Part shown: piece after piece, positions 33,704-42,107 of the stretch
Numbering within the stretch: the stretch's first letter is position 1
How the letters are laid out: every line of letters begins with the position of its first letter
From: Pedobacter cryoconitis
GTDB taxonomy: Bacteria > Bacteroidota > Bacteroidia > Sphingobacteriales > Sphingobacteriaceae
Length of the DNA stretch: 64,000 nucleotides
NCBI RefSeq assembly: GCF_014207135.1
Contig: NZ_JACHCC010000012.1
Coordinates: 62,001 to 126,000 of the forward strand
Direction of reading: 5' to 3'
Translations under genes and position numbers: made by a program
The notes under the pieces: model-generated
What the model saw: only the letters and a program-made list of their open reading frames with translations
Databases searched by the model: none
What the model was told of the DNA's origin: nothing

Positions 33704-35320
33704 TTAGTTTGTTTTTTTCTTCGCATACTCCATCGCAGCGGCGACAAATTTAACAAAAAGTGGGTGAGGATTAGCAACTGTTGATTTTAATTCCGGATGA
33801 AATTGTCCACCAACAAAAAACGGATGGTTTTTAAGCTCAATAATTTCCACTAAATGGCTGTCCGGATTAGTACCTGATGCAATCATTCCAGCTTCTTCAT
33901 ATCTGTCTAAATACGCACTGTTAAATTCATAACGATGTCTGTGACGTTCATTAATATGTGCTTTTCCATAAGCAGCAAAAGCTTTAGTTCCTTTTTTCAG
34001 ATCACAAGGATAAGAGCCCAGACGCATAGTACCACCTTTATTAGTCACTGTTTTCTGATCTTCCATCATATTGATTACTGGATCAATAGTTTCTTCGTCA
34101 ATTTCGGTTGTATTTGCAGTTGGTAATCCCAATACATTACGGCCAAACTCAATAACCGCACATTGCATACCTAAACAAATACCAAAGAAAGGAACATTAT
34201 TTTCACGAACGTAACGGATCGCATCAATTTTTCCTTCAATACCTCTGCTACCAAATCCAGGAGCTACTAATACCGCATCAAGATGACCTAATTTTTCTTT
34301 AGCGTTATCAGGATAAAGTTCTTCTGAATGGATATATTCCACTCTGACTTTACACTCGTTTTTAGCACCCGCATGAATGAAAGCCTCTATGATTGATTTA
34401 TAAGCATCTGGTAATTCAACATATTTACCAACCAGTCCAATTCTTACTTCAGCAGTAGGATTTTTAAGTCTTCCTAAGAAATCTTTCCAACTCTCCATGT
34501 CCGGCTCATTTTTCTGTGCCAGTTTAAGTTTGCTTAATACTGTTTTATCCAGTTGTTCCTTCATCATCAACAATGGAACTGAATAGATTGATGAAGCATC
34601 GATAGACTCAATTACTGCGTTTACGTTAACGTTACAGAACAGGGCAATCTTTTTACGGATGTCCATATTGATATGCTGTTCTGTACGGCAAACCAGAATA
34701 TCCGGTTGAATACCATATTCCAGCAATGCTTTAACCGAGTGTTGTGTAGGTTTGGTTTTAAGCTCACCGGCGGCAGCAAGATAGGGGATCAGGGTTAAAT
34801 GGATAACAATTGCATTATTTGCGCCAGCTTCCCATTTAAATTGTCTTACAGCCTCAATGAAAGGAAGTGATTCAATATCTCCGACAGTTCCGCCTAACTC
34901 AGTAATTACGATATCATAATCACCGGTTTCGCCCAGGATACGCATATTACGTTTAATTTCGTCAGTGATATGCGGAACAACCTGTACTGTTTTTCCAAGG
35001 TATTCTCCCTGACGTTCTTTATTAATTACATTCTGATAAATACGACCAGTAGTGATGTTGTTAGCCTGTGAGGTAGGAACATTTAAAAAACGTTCGTAAT
35101 GACCTAAATCCAAATCGGTTTCAGCACCATCTTCTGTTACGTAGCATTCGCCATGCTCATATGGGTTTAAAGTTCCCGGATCAATATTGATATAAGGATC
35201 GAATTTCTGGATGGTTACTCTGTAACCTCTTGCTTGTAAAAGTTTGGCCAATGAAGCGGAGATGATGCCCTTACCTAAAGAGGAAGTAACACCGCCCGTA
35301 ACAAAAATATACTTAGTCAT
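33704..35320 (-). CDS. pyrG: CTP synthase
   Basis: A 538-residue glutamine-dependent CTP synthase (UTP + ATP + Gln to CTP). The N-terminal amidoligase domain begins TKYIFVTGGVTSSLGKGI, with QKFDPYINIDPGTLNPYEHG and ITELGGTVGDIESLPF; the C-terminal class I glutamine amidotransferase domain has the nucleophile Cys in FFGICLGMQCAV and the catalytic His/Glu in GGQFHPEL. Length is standard. It is upstream of yidC in a probable two-gene operon, a pairing seen in other Bacteroidota as far as I recall. Confidence 0.99.
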   Translation of the reverse strand: MTKYIFVTGGVTSSLGKGIISASLAKLLQARGYRVTIQKFDPYINIDPGTLNPYEHGECYVTEDGAETDLDLGHYERFLNVPTSQANNITTGRIYQNVINKERQGEYLGKTVQVVPHITDEIKRNMRILGETGDYDIVITELGGTVGDIESLPFIEAVRQFKWEAGANNAIVIHLTLIPYLAAAGELKTKPTQHSVKALLEYGIQPDILVCRTEQHINMDIRKKIALFCNVNVNAVIESIDASSIYSVPLLMMKEQLDKTVLSKLKLAQKNEPDMESWKDFLGRLKNPTAEVRIGLVGKYVELPDAYKSIIEAFIHAGAKNECKVRVEYIHSEELYPDNAKEKLGHLDAVLVAPGFGSRGIEGKIDAIRYVRENNVPFFGICLGMQCAVIEFGRNVLGLPTANTTEIDEETIDPVINMMEDQKTVTNKGGTMRLGSYPCDLKKGTKAFAAYGKAHINERHRHRYEFNSAYLDRYEEAGMIASGTNPDSHLVEIIELKNHPFFVGGQFHPELKSTVANPHPLFVKFVAAAMEYAKKKTN

Positions 35321-35782
35321 GTTTGTGAGTTTGTGAAATAAAAGCCGCTTTTAAAGGCGTTTTTATTGTTTTTGTACGGGATACAAAGCTACGGAAATAT
35401 TGTGGAATTGGGAAACTAATTATCATTTCTATTCAAATGCTGATAATCAGGAAGATCCCTTAAATAAAAAAAAGACCAGGTAAATTTACCTGGCCTTTTT
35501 CAATTTTATATTTGGTTAGAATATGCTTGGTTGATAAAAGTTAAAATGTTATGTCGTAACACTAAGGTAAATCTAATATTAATTTTAGAATTTAGTATAT
35601 GCAATGCTGAATAAAGTTGATATTATTTGTAATTAACTGATTTTCAGTGTTATTATTTGTGATTGAGTCCTTGTTTTTATTTTTCAGATACCTGAAAAGC
35701 TATCAGACTGCTTGATTTTAAGCAAATGCCAGCACTGTAATAATGCTTAAACTAACTACTTTTAGGTACACTAAGCTTAGGT
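35321..35782. other. 462-bp intergenic region with an isolated terminator
   Basis: The gap lies upstream of pyrG and downstream of the lipoprotein gene, both on the minus strand. A hairpin at 35469-35500 stands alone 283 bp past the lipoprotein stop. The stretch 35500-35780 is AT-rich with no reading frame above about 22 codons on either strand. I see no tRNA, riboswitch fold or repeat in it. Confidence 0.5.
35469..35500 (-). terminator. Isolated terminator upstream of pyrG
   Basis: AAAAAGACCAGGTAAA (35469-35484) directly abuts TTTACCTGGCCTTTTT (35485-35500), one mismatch, with A/T runs outside. It is far from any annotated stop codon. Confidence 0.75.
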
Positions 35783-36322
35783 TTATTTACAGCATTCATA
35801 ATAGTTTTTTACCTTTTTATCTGCTTCAGACCAGGCAATGTAAACTTTGCTTTCTTTACCCAGGCGATATTTAAAACCATTTAAACCTGTTTTTTTTAAT
35901 TCTTCAAAAAAGACTTTATCCGGTGTATTATTATCTGGTTTTTCATTCTCCGTTACCGCAGGCTCAATGAAATTTTCTTCATCAAAAAACAGATTCAGTT
36001 CTTCTTTAATAAACTGGATCTGTTCTTTAGTTTTTCCCAGATCAACACTTTCTTTATAATTGTCCAGAAGTTCTTTGGCTTTCAATGTTTTTGTATAAAT
36101 CTGATGACCATCCTGAGGAGTGATTGTGAAAACCAATTCCATATTTTTGGGATGATCTCCCTTTAATTCAATTTTGAAAGTGTCCAGTTTTGTGGTGTCT
36201 CTGAATGAGCGTAAAGCAATTTTGGAATTTGCAGTAACATCCTTTGTTTTGCCTGATTCTGCAGAATTACAAGCCGCTAAAAATAAGGATGAAATCAAAA
36301 GGCAGCTATAAATTCTCTTCAT
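35783..36322 (-). CDS. Hypothetical lipoprotein, 179 residues
   Basis: A 179-residue lipoprotein: signal peptide with lipobox LAAC and Cys18, then a polar mature part with alternating strands (DTFKIELKGDHPKNMELVFTI) and acidic helices. No catalytic motif is visible. It begins 29 nt after kdsB on the same strand and may be the last gene of a trpS-dNK-kdsB unit; no link to those functions is evident. I do not recognise the family. Confidence 0.82.
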   Translation of the reverse strand: MKRIYSCLLISSLFLAACNSAESGKTKDVTANSKIALRSFRDTTKLDTFKIELKGDHPKNMELVFTITPQDGHQIYTKTLKAKELLDNYKESVDLGKTKEQIQFIKEELNLFFDEENFIEPAVTENEKPDNNTPDKVFFEELKKTGLNGFKYRLGKESKVYIAWSEADKKVKNYYECCK

Positions 36323-36351
36323 GTAGATTGTTTTATTCCTAAGATAAGAAA

Positions 36352-37092
36352 TTAATCGCCCTTGAACCTAATAATTTTCTCCAGATCTTCAGGAGTATCT
36401 ATGGCAATTGTCTCTAAATCGGTTACTTTTGTTTTAATCTTATAGCCGTTTTCCAGCCATCTGAGCTGTTCCAGGCTTTCGGCAAGTTCCAGTGCAGATG
36501 GTTTTAACCGGGTAATCTGTAAGAGTGTTTCGGTGGTATAACCATAAATTCCGATGTGTTTGTAATACTGAAAAGTACTCAGCCAGTCCTTTGGATCGGT
36601 GTTCCTTAAAAAGGGAATAGTTTGCCGGCTAAAGTAAAGTGCTTCCTGATCAGCATTAAGTACAACTTTAGGGATATTCTGATTGAATAACTCTTCAGTA
36701 TTGTTTATCTTTTTGACCAGTGTGGCCAGTTTAACCTGTGGATCTTCAAAACAGGAAGCCAGCAGATCAATTTGAACCGGGTCAATATAGGGTTCATCTC
36801 CCTGGATATTAATAATGACATCAAAGCCCTTGAAATTCATAGCTACTTCAGCACAGCGGTCGGTGCCGCTCTGGTGATCTGCTCTGGTCAAAGCATATTC
36901 ACCGCCAAAACGCTTGACTTCCTGGATAATCCGGTCGTCATCAGTAGCAATGACCACCTTATCCAGACTAGAAGAGCTACAGGCCTGTTCGTAAACCCGC
37001 TGAATCATACTTTTACCCGCTATATCTATCAGCGGTTTACCAGGAAACCGGGTCGATGCATACCGGGCAGGAATAATTCCAAGTTTAGCCAT
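36352..37092 (-). CDS. kdsB: 3-deoxy-manno-octulosonate cytidylyltransferase
   Basis: A 246-residue nucleotidyltransferase that activates KDO with CTP for lipopolysaccharide synthesis. The CTP site IPARYASTRFPGKPL is at the N-terminus, followed by VIATDDDRI, RADHQSGTDRCAEV and NIQGDEPYIDPVQI; GIYGYTTETL is also typical. Length is standard. The start codon nearly touches the stop of the deoxynucleoside kinase gene (one base between), so they are surely co-transcribed. Confidence 0.98.
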   Translation of the reverse strand: MAKLGIIPARYASTRFPGKPLIDIAGKSMIQRVYEQACSSSSLDKVVIATDDDRIIQEVKRFGGEYALTRADHQSGTDRCAEVAMNFKGFDVIINIQGDEPYIDPVQIDLLASCFEDPQVKLATLVKKINNTEELFNQNIPKVVLNADQEALYFSRQTIPFLRNTDPKDWLSTFQYYKHIGIYGYTTETLLQITRLKPSALELAESLEQLRWLENGYKIKTKVTDLETIAIDTPEDLEKIIRFKGD

Positions 37093-37093
37093 C

Positions 37094-37708
37094 TTAAAAA
37101 AGTCCGTGTATTTCTGCTTCTATCGATTGGATCACTGACCCAAGATCTTCCGGATTGTTTGTGAAATCCAGTTTGTCTTTATCCAGGATCAGTAATTTAC
37201 CTAACTGATAATTTTTGATCCATGCTTCGTATTTTTCATTAAGCTTAGACAGGTAATCCAGGCGGATACTCGCTTCGTAATCACGGCCTCTGCGCTGAAT
37301 GTTGTTGACTAATGTTGGTACAGAAGCTCTGAGATATACCAGTAAATCAGGCGGCTTAATGAAAGAAGTAATGTTTTCAAAGATATCCCTGTAATTCTGG
37401 TGATCTCTTGTGGTCATTAATCCCATCTCGTGAAGATTTTCTGCAAAGATATGTGCGTCCTCATAGATAGTCCTGTCCTGTATTACATTTCTTTGGTTAG
37501 TCTGGATATCTACGATTTGCTGGAAACGGTTATTCAGGAAATAGATCTGGAGATTAAAGCTCCATCTTTTCATATCACTGTAGAAATCTTCGAGGTAGGG
37601 GTTATTGTCTACCTCTTCATATAAAGCTTCCCAACCATAATTCTTAGCCAGCAGGCTTGTTAAAGTAGTCTTACCGGCACCTATATTGCCAACTATTGCT
37701 ATATGCAT
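37094..37708 (-). CDS. Deoxynucleoside kinase
   Basis: A 204-residue kinase of the dNK/dGK/TK2 family. The P-loop GNIGAGKTTL is at residues 7-16, the catalytic Glu lies in LYEEVDNNP, the DR motif in QDRTIYEDAHIFAENL, and the lid Arg residues in QRRGRDYEASIRLDYL. It salvages deoxynucleosides by ATP-dependent 5'-phosphorylation; specificity cannot be read here. It sits between trpS (53 nt upstream) and kdsB (1 nt downstream). Confidence 0.95.
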   Translation of the reverse strand: MHIAIVGNIGAGKTTLTSLLAKNYGWEALYEEVDNNPYLEDFYSDMKRWSFNLQIYFLNNRFQQIVDIQTNQRNVIQDRTIYEDAHIFAENLHEMGLMTTRDHQNYRDIFENITSFIKPPDLLVYLRASVPTLVNNIQRRGRDYEASIRLDYLSKLNEKYEAWIKNYQLGKLLILDKDKLDFTNNPEDLGSVIQSIEAEIHGLF

Positions 37709-37761
37709 ACGATTTGTCTGATGAGCTTAAGGTATAATTTTAATTTGATTAATTTCAGGTG

Positions 37762-38760
37762 TTAAAAAGGTTTGAAACCAATGAGTTCCCTGACATCTTT
37801 TATAGTTTTTCTTGCACTTTCTCTGGCTTTTTCAGCTCCGTGATTAGCTACTTTACGGAGGTAATCATTATCCTTTGAAATTTCTTCAATCCGCTCGCGT
37901 ATCGGAGAATTAAAGATGATCATGTCTTCTGCCAGTTGCTTTTTAAAATCGCCGTAACGGATCTGACATTTATTATATAGTTCATCGAAATGAGCCAGTG
38001 TATCTGTAGAAGAAACTATTTTCATCAGGTCAAACAGATTCTGGATAGCCTCTGGTTTAGGCTGGTTTTCTTCGGTCGGACCACCATCTGAAACTGCCTT
38101 TAATACCTTTTTGCGGATAATATCCGGTGAATCCGCCAGGTAAATACAGTTGGCATCACCTTCTGATTTCCCCATTTTCCCTTTTCCATCCAGTCCCGGA
38201 ACTTTAACCAGGTTTTCAGAATAGCTGAAGGCAAATGGTTCAGGGAAATATTCGGAGTTATATAAACGGTTGAAACGGTTTCCAAAAGTACGTGTCATTT
38301 CCAGGTGTTGTTCCTGATCTTTACCTACAGGCACTTTAACTGCTTTGTGAATTAAGATATCAGCTGCCATTAAAGCAGGGTAGGTGAGTAAGCCCGCGTT
38401 AACGTTGTCTGGCTGGGAGCGGATTTTATCCTTAAAGGAAGTACTTCTTTCCAGTTCACCCATATAAGCATTCATATTCAGGTACAGATAGAGTTCAGTT
38501 ACTTCAGGGACATCCGACTGGATATAAATTGTCGATTCTTCGGGATCAATTCCACAGGCCAGGTATTCTACTAAAACATGTTTTACATAACCATGAAGAT
38601 CTCCAGGAGTTGGATGAGTTGTTAAAGAGTGTAAATCAGCAATAAAAAAATAACAATTATATTCATGCTGCATCTTTACAAAATTGGTTACTGCACCAAA
38701 ATAATTGCCCAGATGTAATTTTCCCGTTGGACGTATACCGCTTACTACTATTTCTTTCAT
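37762..38760 (-). CDS. trpS: Tryptophanyl-tRNA synthetase
   Basis: A 332-residue class I synthetase from the ATG at 38760 (MKEIVVSGIRPTGKLHLGN); an in-frame ATG 45 nt upstream gives a poorly conserved extension. The HIGH-like motif is HLGN, and KMSKS appears as KMGKS (GKMGKSEGD). Tryptophan-site blocks TYPALMAADILIHKA and VGKDQEQHLEMTR are present. Length matches bacterial TrpRS (about 330). Confidence 0.98.
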   Translation of the reverse strand: MKEIVVSGIRPTGKLHLGNYFGAVTNFVKMQHEYNCYFFIADLHSLTTHPTPGDLHGYVKHVLVEYLACGIDPEESTIYIQSDVPEVTELYLYLNMNAYMGELERSTSFKDKIRSQPDNVNAGLLTYPALMAADILIHKAVKVPVGKDQEQHLEMTRTFGNRFNRLYNSEYFPEPFAFSYSENLVKVPGLDGKGKMGKSEGDANCIYLADSPDIIRKKVLKAVSDGGPTEENQPKPEAIQNLFDLMKIVSSTDTLAHFDELYNKCQIRYGDFKKQLAEDMIIFNSPIRERIEEISKDNDYLRKVANHGAEKARESARKTIKDVRELIGFKPF

Positions 38761-38999
38761 TTTCCTGGATTTGTTTTTTATGCTCGAATCCCTGTTGGGA
38801 ATCACTGGTCGAAATTAATAAAAAACCCTTATTAGAACGGTCAATAATTAATTTTTATATGTGAACAGTCTGTGTTTGATGGATATAATGTTGTTTTCCG
38901 GGGGCGTGTCAGACAGAATTTTGAATACATGTCCTGTACAAACTGGTATATCTGAGTAAATTCAGTATTTTTGATTTAGAAACAATATTCTTTTAACAG

Positions 39000-39290
39000 A
39001 TGAACATAGATAAAGAGACGATTTATAAAGTAGCAGACCTTGCCAGAATTGAGATTGTAGCTGATGAAGTAGGTGCTTTACAGGCTGATATGAATAAAAT
39101 CCTCACTTTTATGGAGAAACTTAATGAATTGGATACTGAGCAGGTTGAACCTTTGGTTTACATGAATCCCGAGGTCAACGTCTGGAGAGAAGATGTGGTT
39201 AAACAAGACCTTACAGCTTTCGAGGGGCTGAAAAATGCTGCTTTACATAATGAAGAGTTTTTTCTTGTTCCGAAAATTCTCGATAAATAA
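39000..39290 (+). CDS. gatC: Asp-tRNA(Asn)/Glu-tRNA(Gln) amidotransferase subunit C
   Basis: A 96-residue GatC, the small subunit that ties GatA to GatB in the transamidosome. KVADLARIEI at the N-terminus, MNKILTFMEKLNELDTEQVE and VNVWREDV are the conserved blocks. gatA and gatB are not in the window, as is common. A TATTTTTG box at 38966-38973 is a possible -7 element 27 nt upstream. Confidence 0.96.
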   Translation: MNIDKETIYKVADLARIEIVADEVGALQADMNKILTFMEKLNELDTEQVEPLVYMNPEVNVWREDVVKQDLTAFEGLKNAALHNEEFFLVPKILDK

Positions 39291-39373
39291 TTACGGCTGT
39301 AACAATCGGGAGCTGCATTTGTCTAAACTCAAAAGCTGCTTAAAGCTTTAACATTGTTAAAATATCTGCTTAA

Positions 39374-40138
39374 ATGGAAAAACCACTAATCAATATCAAG
39401 GAAATAGGCCGGAAATACGTTATAGGAACTGAGGTTATCCATGCCTTAAAATCAGTTTCCCTGAATATTAATAAAGGAGAATTTGTGGCTTTAATGGGAC
39501 CATCTGGTTCGGGTAAATCGACTTTGATGAATATTCTGGGTTGCCTGGATACACCTAGTAAAGGTGAATATATTCTCAATGGGATCAATGTAAGCCATAT
39601 GTCCGATGATGCATTGGCAGAGGTTAGAAATCAGGAAATTGGATTTGTGTTTCAAACTTTTAACCTTTTACCAAGATCCACTTCTCTGGATAATGTGGCT
39701 TTGCCATTGATATATGCAGGTATTACTAAGAAGGAACGCGATAAGCGCGCACAACAAGCTTTGGAAAATGTCGGCTTGGGTAACCGGATTACACATAAGC
39801 CGAATGAACTTTCAGGAGGTCAGCGTCAACGTGTAGCAGTTGCAAGGGCATTAATTAATAATCCTTCTATTATCCTTGCAGATGAGCCAACAGGTAACCT
39901 GGATACTAAAACTTCTGTTGAAATCATGGGTTTGCTGGAAGAGATTCATAGTAAAGGAAATACCATTATCCTGGTAACTCACGAAGAGGATATTGCCTTA
40001 CACGCGCATAGAATTGTGAGAATGCGTGATGGACTGATTGAGAATGATTATTTAAATACAGATATTAAAACCGTTTCCCCGAGACTTTCAAAGTTAATGG
40101 AGACTGGGGAAGACTTTGAAAAAATCGGACATCATTAA
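39374..40138 (+). CDS. ABC transporter ATP-binding protein (MacB/LolD type)
   Basis: A 254-residue ABC ATPase. Walker A GPSGSGKST is at 42-50, the Q-loop in FVFQTFNLLPR, the signature LSGGQRQRVAVARAL, Walker B IILADEPTG, and the H-loop in ILVTHEED. This is the LolD/MacB/FtsE-like subgroup that works with FtsX-fold permeases to extract or push out substrates without transmembrane passage. The most likely partner in the window is the permease at 43344, 3.2 kb away. Its stop codon overlaps the next start in ATGA-like TTAATG. Confidence 0.96.
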   Translation: MEKPLINIKEIGRKYVIGTEVIHALKSVSLNINKGEFVALMGPSGSGKSTLMNILGCLDTPSKGEYILNGINVSHMSDDALAEVRNQEIGFVFQTFNLLPRSTSLDNVALPLIYAGITKKERDKRAQQALENVGLGNRITHKPNELSGGQRQRVAVARALINNPSIILADEPTGNLDTKTSVEIMGLLEEIHSKGNTIILVTHEEDIALHAHRIVRMRDGLIENDYLNTDIKTVSPRLSKLMETGEDFEKIGHH

Positions 40139-40686
40139 TGAAGATATATACCAAAACCGGAGATAAGGGAGAAACCTCTCTGATCGGTGGGACACGTGTC
40201 CCAAAATTCCACCTCAGGATAGAATGTTATGGTACGGTTGATGAACTGAACTCTTATATCGGGCTTATCCAGTGTCAGGAAATCGATAACCATGCAAAAA
40301 ATGTACTAAAGGAGATACAGGATCGTTTATTCACGATAGGCGCCTCTCTGGCTGCTGACCCTGAAAAATCACGTATGAAGATACCCGATCTTAACCTTGC
40401 AGACATTACGTTGCTTGAAGAAGAAATGGATCAGATGAATGAGATTCTTCCGGATCTGAAACACTTTGTACTTCCCGGTGGAAATACAGTTGTTTCTTAC
40501 TGTCATATTGCAAGATGTATTTGCAGGAGAGCGGAGAGGTTAACGGTACATCTGGCTACAGAAAGTTTTGTTGATGACAAAGTCACGATATATCTGAACC
40601 GATTGAGTGATTACCTGTTTGTGTTGGGCAGGAAGTTAAGTTTCGATAGTAAAACGAATGAAAGTATCTGGTTACCAAGGTTGTAA
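40138..40686 (+). CDS. Cob(I)alamin adenosyltransferase (PduO type)
   Basis: A 182-residue PduO-type ATP:corrinoid adenosyltransferase that makes adenosylcobalamin from cob(I)alamin and ATP. The N-terminal ATP-binding motif KIYTKTGDKGETSLIGG is complete, with RIECYGTVDELNSYIG and the C-terminal ARCICRRAERLTVHL that carries the catalytic Arg residues. Its start overlaps the ABC ATPase stop by one base, so the two are translated together although functions differ. Confidence 0.96.
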   Translation: MKIYTKTGDKGETSLIGGTRVPKFHLRIECYGTVDELNSYIGLIQCQEIDNHAKNVLKEIQDRLFTIGASLAADPEKSRMKIPDLNLADITLLEEEMDQMNEILPDLKHFVLPGGNTVVSYCHIARCICRRAERLTVHLATESFVDDKVTIYLNRLSDYLFVLGRKLSFDSKTNESIWLPRL

Positions 40687-40703
40687 ATTAGTTGAAAAAT
40701 AAA

Positions 40704-40736
40704 TTTGTTTTCGTCAGGTTTTTTAATATACTTTTG
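40704..40736 (+). promoter_or_regulatory. Promoter of the DUF2795 gene
   Basis: TTTG (40704-40707), a 21-nt spacer, then TACTTTTG (40729-40736): a full match to the Bacteroidota primary-sigma consensus. The ATG at 40771 is 34 nt past the -7 box. Confidence 0.75.
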
Positions 40737-40770
40737 CAAAATAAATAAGAACAATAAAATAGTATAGAAT

Positions 40771-40992
40771 ATGTATTGGACATTAGAATTGGCATCGCAT
40801 TTGGAGGACGCTCCATGGCCTGCAACAAAGGACGAACTTATTGATTATGGTATCAGATCAGGTGCACCAGTAGAGGTGATTGAAAACCTGCAAGCCCTGG
40901 AAGATGATGGTGAACCATATGAAACTATCGAAGAGATTTGGCCGGATTATCCGACTAAAGATGATTTCTTCTTTAACGAAGACGAGTATTAA
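40771..40992 (+). CDS. DUF2795 domain-containing protein
   Basis: A 73-residue acidic soluble protein of the DUF2795 family (MYWTLELASHLEDAPWPATK, then LIDYGIRSGAPVEVIENLQ and EIWPDYP). The conserved core resembles a small helical bundle; the family has no known function. It is very widely conserved in Bacteroidota at this length. It has a good promoter of its own and a strong terminator, so it is probably well expressed as a single-gene unit. Confidence 0.9.
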   Translation: MYWTLELASHLEDAPWPATKDELIDYGIRSGAPVEVIENLQALEDDGEPYETIEEIWPDYPTKDDFFFNEDEY

Positions 40993-41008
40993 AACAGACA
41001 TAATTCAG

Positions 41009-41034
41009 AGCCCCGGTGACGGGGCTTTTTTTTT
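41009..41034 (+). terminator. Rho-independent terminator after the DUF2795 gene
   Basis: AGCCCCG/CGGGGCT stem (41009-41026, loop GTGA) followed by nine T's. Confidence 0.92.
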
Positions 41035-41116
41035 GGAACGAAGATTGTTTAATTAATGTCAGGAATTGTTTGAATTCTGAAATCAATAAATTAACAATCA
41101 ATCTAAAATTAGAGTT

Positions 41117-41275
41117 ATGGGAAATTTACTTTATTTAGTTGCCGTTGTCCTGATTATATTGTGGGTAATTGGCTTTTTCTTTCATGGATTCGGAGATGTA
41201 GGTGGTCTGATCCATGTATTATTAGTGATTGCTGTTATAGCTATACTTCTTAAAGTAATAAACAGGGCAACATAA
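41117..41275 (+). CDS. Small membrane protein, lmo0937/DUF5670-like
   Basis: A 52-codon gene from the ATG at 41117. The product has two hydrophobic segments (LLYLVAVVLIILWVIGFFF and IHVLLVIAVIAILLKVI) joined by HGFGDVGGL, the pattern of the lmo0937 family of tiny membrane proteins. Such proteins are common in Bacteroidota and often rise under stress, but have no defined role. It lies 83 nt beyond the DUF2795 terminator and is followed by its own hairpin at 41300-41330. Confidence 0.85.
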   Translation: MGNLLYLVAVVLIILWVIGFFFHGFGDVGGLIHVLLVIAVIAILLKVINRAT

Positions 41276-41299
41276 AAGGTACCGGATATGATATGTCAG

Positions 41300-41330
41300 A
41301 GGCTCCTGCGAAATCAGGAGCCTTTCTTTT
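41300..41330 (+). terminator. Terminator of the small membrane protein gene, overlapping ispD stop
   Basis: AGGCTCCTG (41300-41308) pairs with CAGGAGCCT (41315-41323), followed by TTCTTTT. The right arm overlaps the stop codon of the convergent ispD gene at 41314. Confidence 0.85.
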
Positions 41331-41991
41331 GTAAAAGGAAGGAGGCCAGTTCGAGGTCCTGCGGATAAGTTATTTTAATATTATTTCTTTCTCCTGTAAG
41401 CAGGTTGATATTAAATCCTGCTCTTTCGACCACTGATGCGTCATCAGTAAATTCATTTCTATAAGGTTGAAGATATGCCTTTCTCAATTGCTCTATCTGG
41501 AAAGTCTGAGGTGTCTGGATCATAAACAACTCATTTCTGTTTAAAGCCTCAGAATTTTGACCCTCACGTTTTATTCTTACAGAGTCTACGGGTTGTATAG
41601 CAGTTATAGCATTTCCTTTTTCTTCAGCCATCAGATAGGATTGACTAATCAGTTCTGCACTGACAAGCGGACGAACGGCATCATGGATGGCTACGATCGC
41701 TTTACCTTTAATTGCTTTCAATCCATTGCGTACAGAATCAAAACGCTCCTGACCGCCTTTAACGACCTGGTGGGGGATTTTAAAATCATGAGTAGTGCAA
41801 AGTTTTTCCCAGAACAGATGCTGATGGATATTCAGGACCAGGATAAGCTCAGGATTTAATACACATTTGTGGAATGCTTCAAGTGTATGCATTAAGATGG
41901 GTTTGCCATCCAGTTCCAGAAATTGTTTGGCGACTTCCAGGTTCATCCTGTTGCCTTTGCCACCGGCAACAATTATAGCGTAATACTTCAT
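41314..41991 (-). CDS. ispD: 2-C-methyl-D-erythritol 4-phosphate cytidylyltransferase
   Basis: A 225-residue cytidylyltransferase of the MEP isoprenoid pathway (MEP + CTP to CDP-ME). The CTP site VAGGKGNRMN is N-terminal, HDAVRPLVSAELI carries the catalytic Arg/Asp region, and TDDASVVERAG and ITYPQDLELA complete the signature. Its C-terminal codons lie in the hairpin of the convergent gene. Monocistronic here. Confidence 0.97.
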   Translation of the reverse strand: MKYYAIIVAGGKGNRMNLEVAKQFLELDGKPILMHTLEAFHKCVLNPELILVLNIHQHLFWEKLCTTHDFKIPHQVVKGGQERFDSVRNGLKAIKGKAIVAIHDAVRPLVSAELISQSYLMAEEKGNAITAIQPVDSVRIKREGQNSEALNRNELFMIQTPQTFQIEQLRKAYLQPYRNEFTDDASVVERAGFNINLLTGERNNIKITYPQDLELASFLLQKKGS

Positions 41992-42053
41992 GGCTATAGA
42001 TTAAGTTTTATTTGTCAAAGATTTTCAAGAAAAATAAGTTTTTTCAGGCAAAA

Positions 42054-42087
42054 AAAATAGGAGAGACCTAAAAGGTCCTCCTATTTT
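42054..42087 (-). terminator. Terminator after queA
   Basis: AAAATAGGAG pairs with CTCCTATTTT, then (past one bulged A) GACCT with AGGTC, giving a 15-bp stem with A/T runs outside, 20 nt past the queA stop on the minus strand. Confidence 0.85.
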
Positions 42088-42107
42088 ATATCTTGGGTTT
42101 ATCACAA

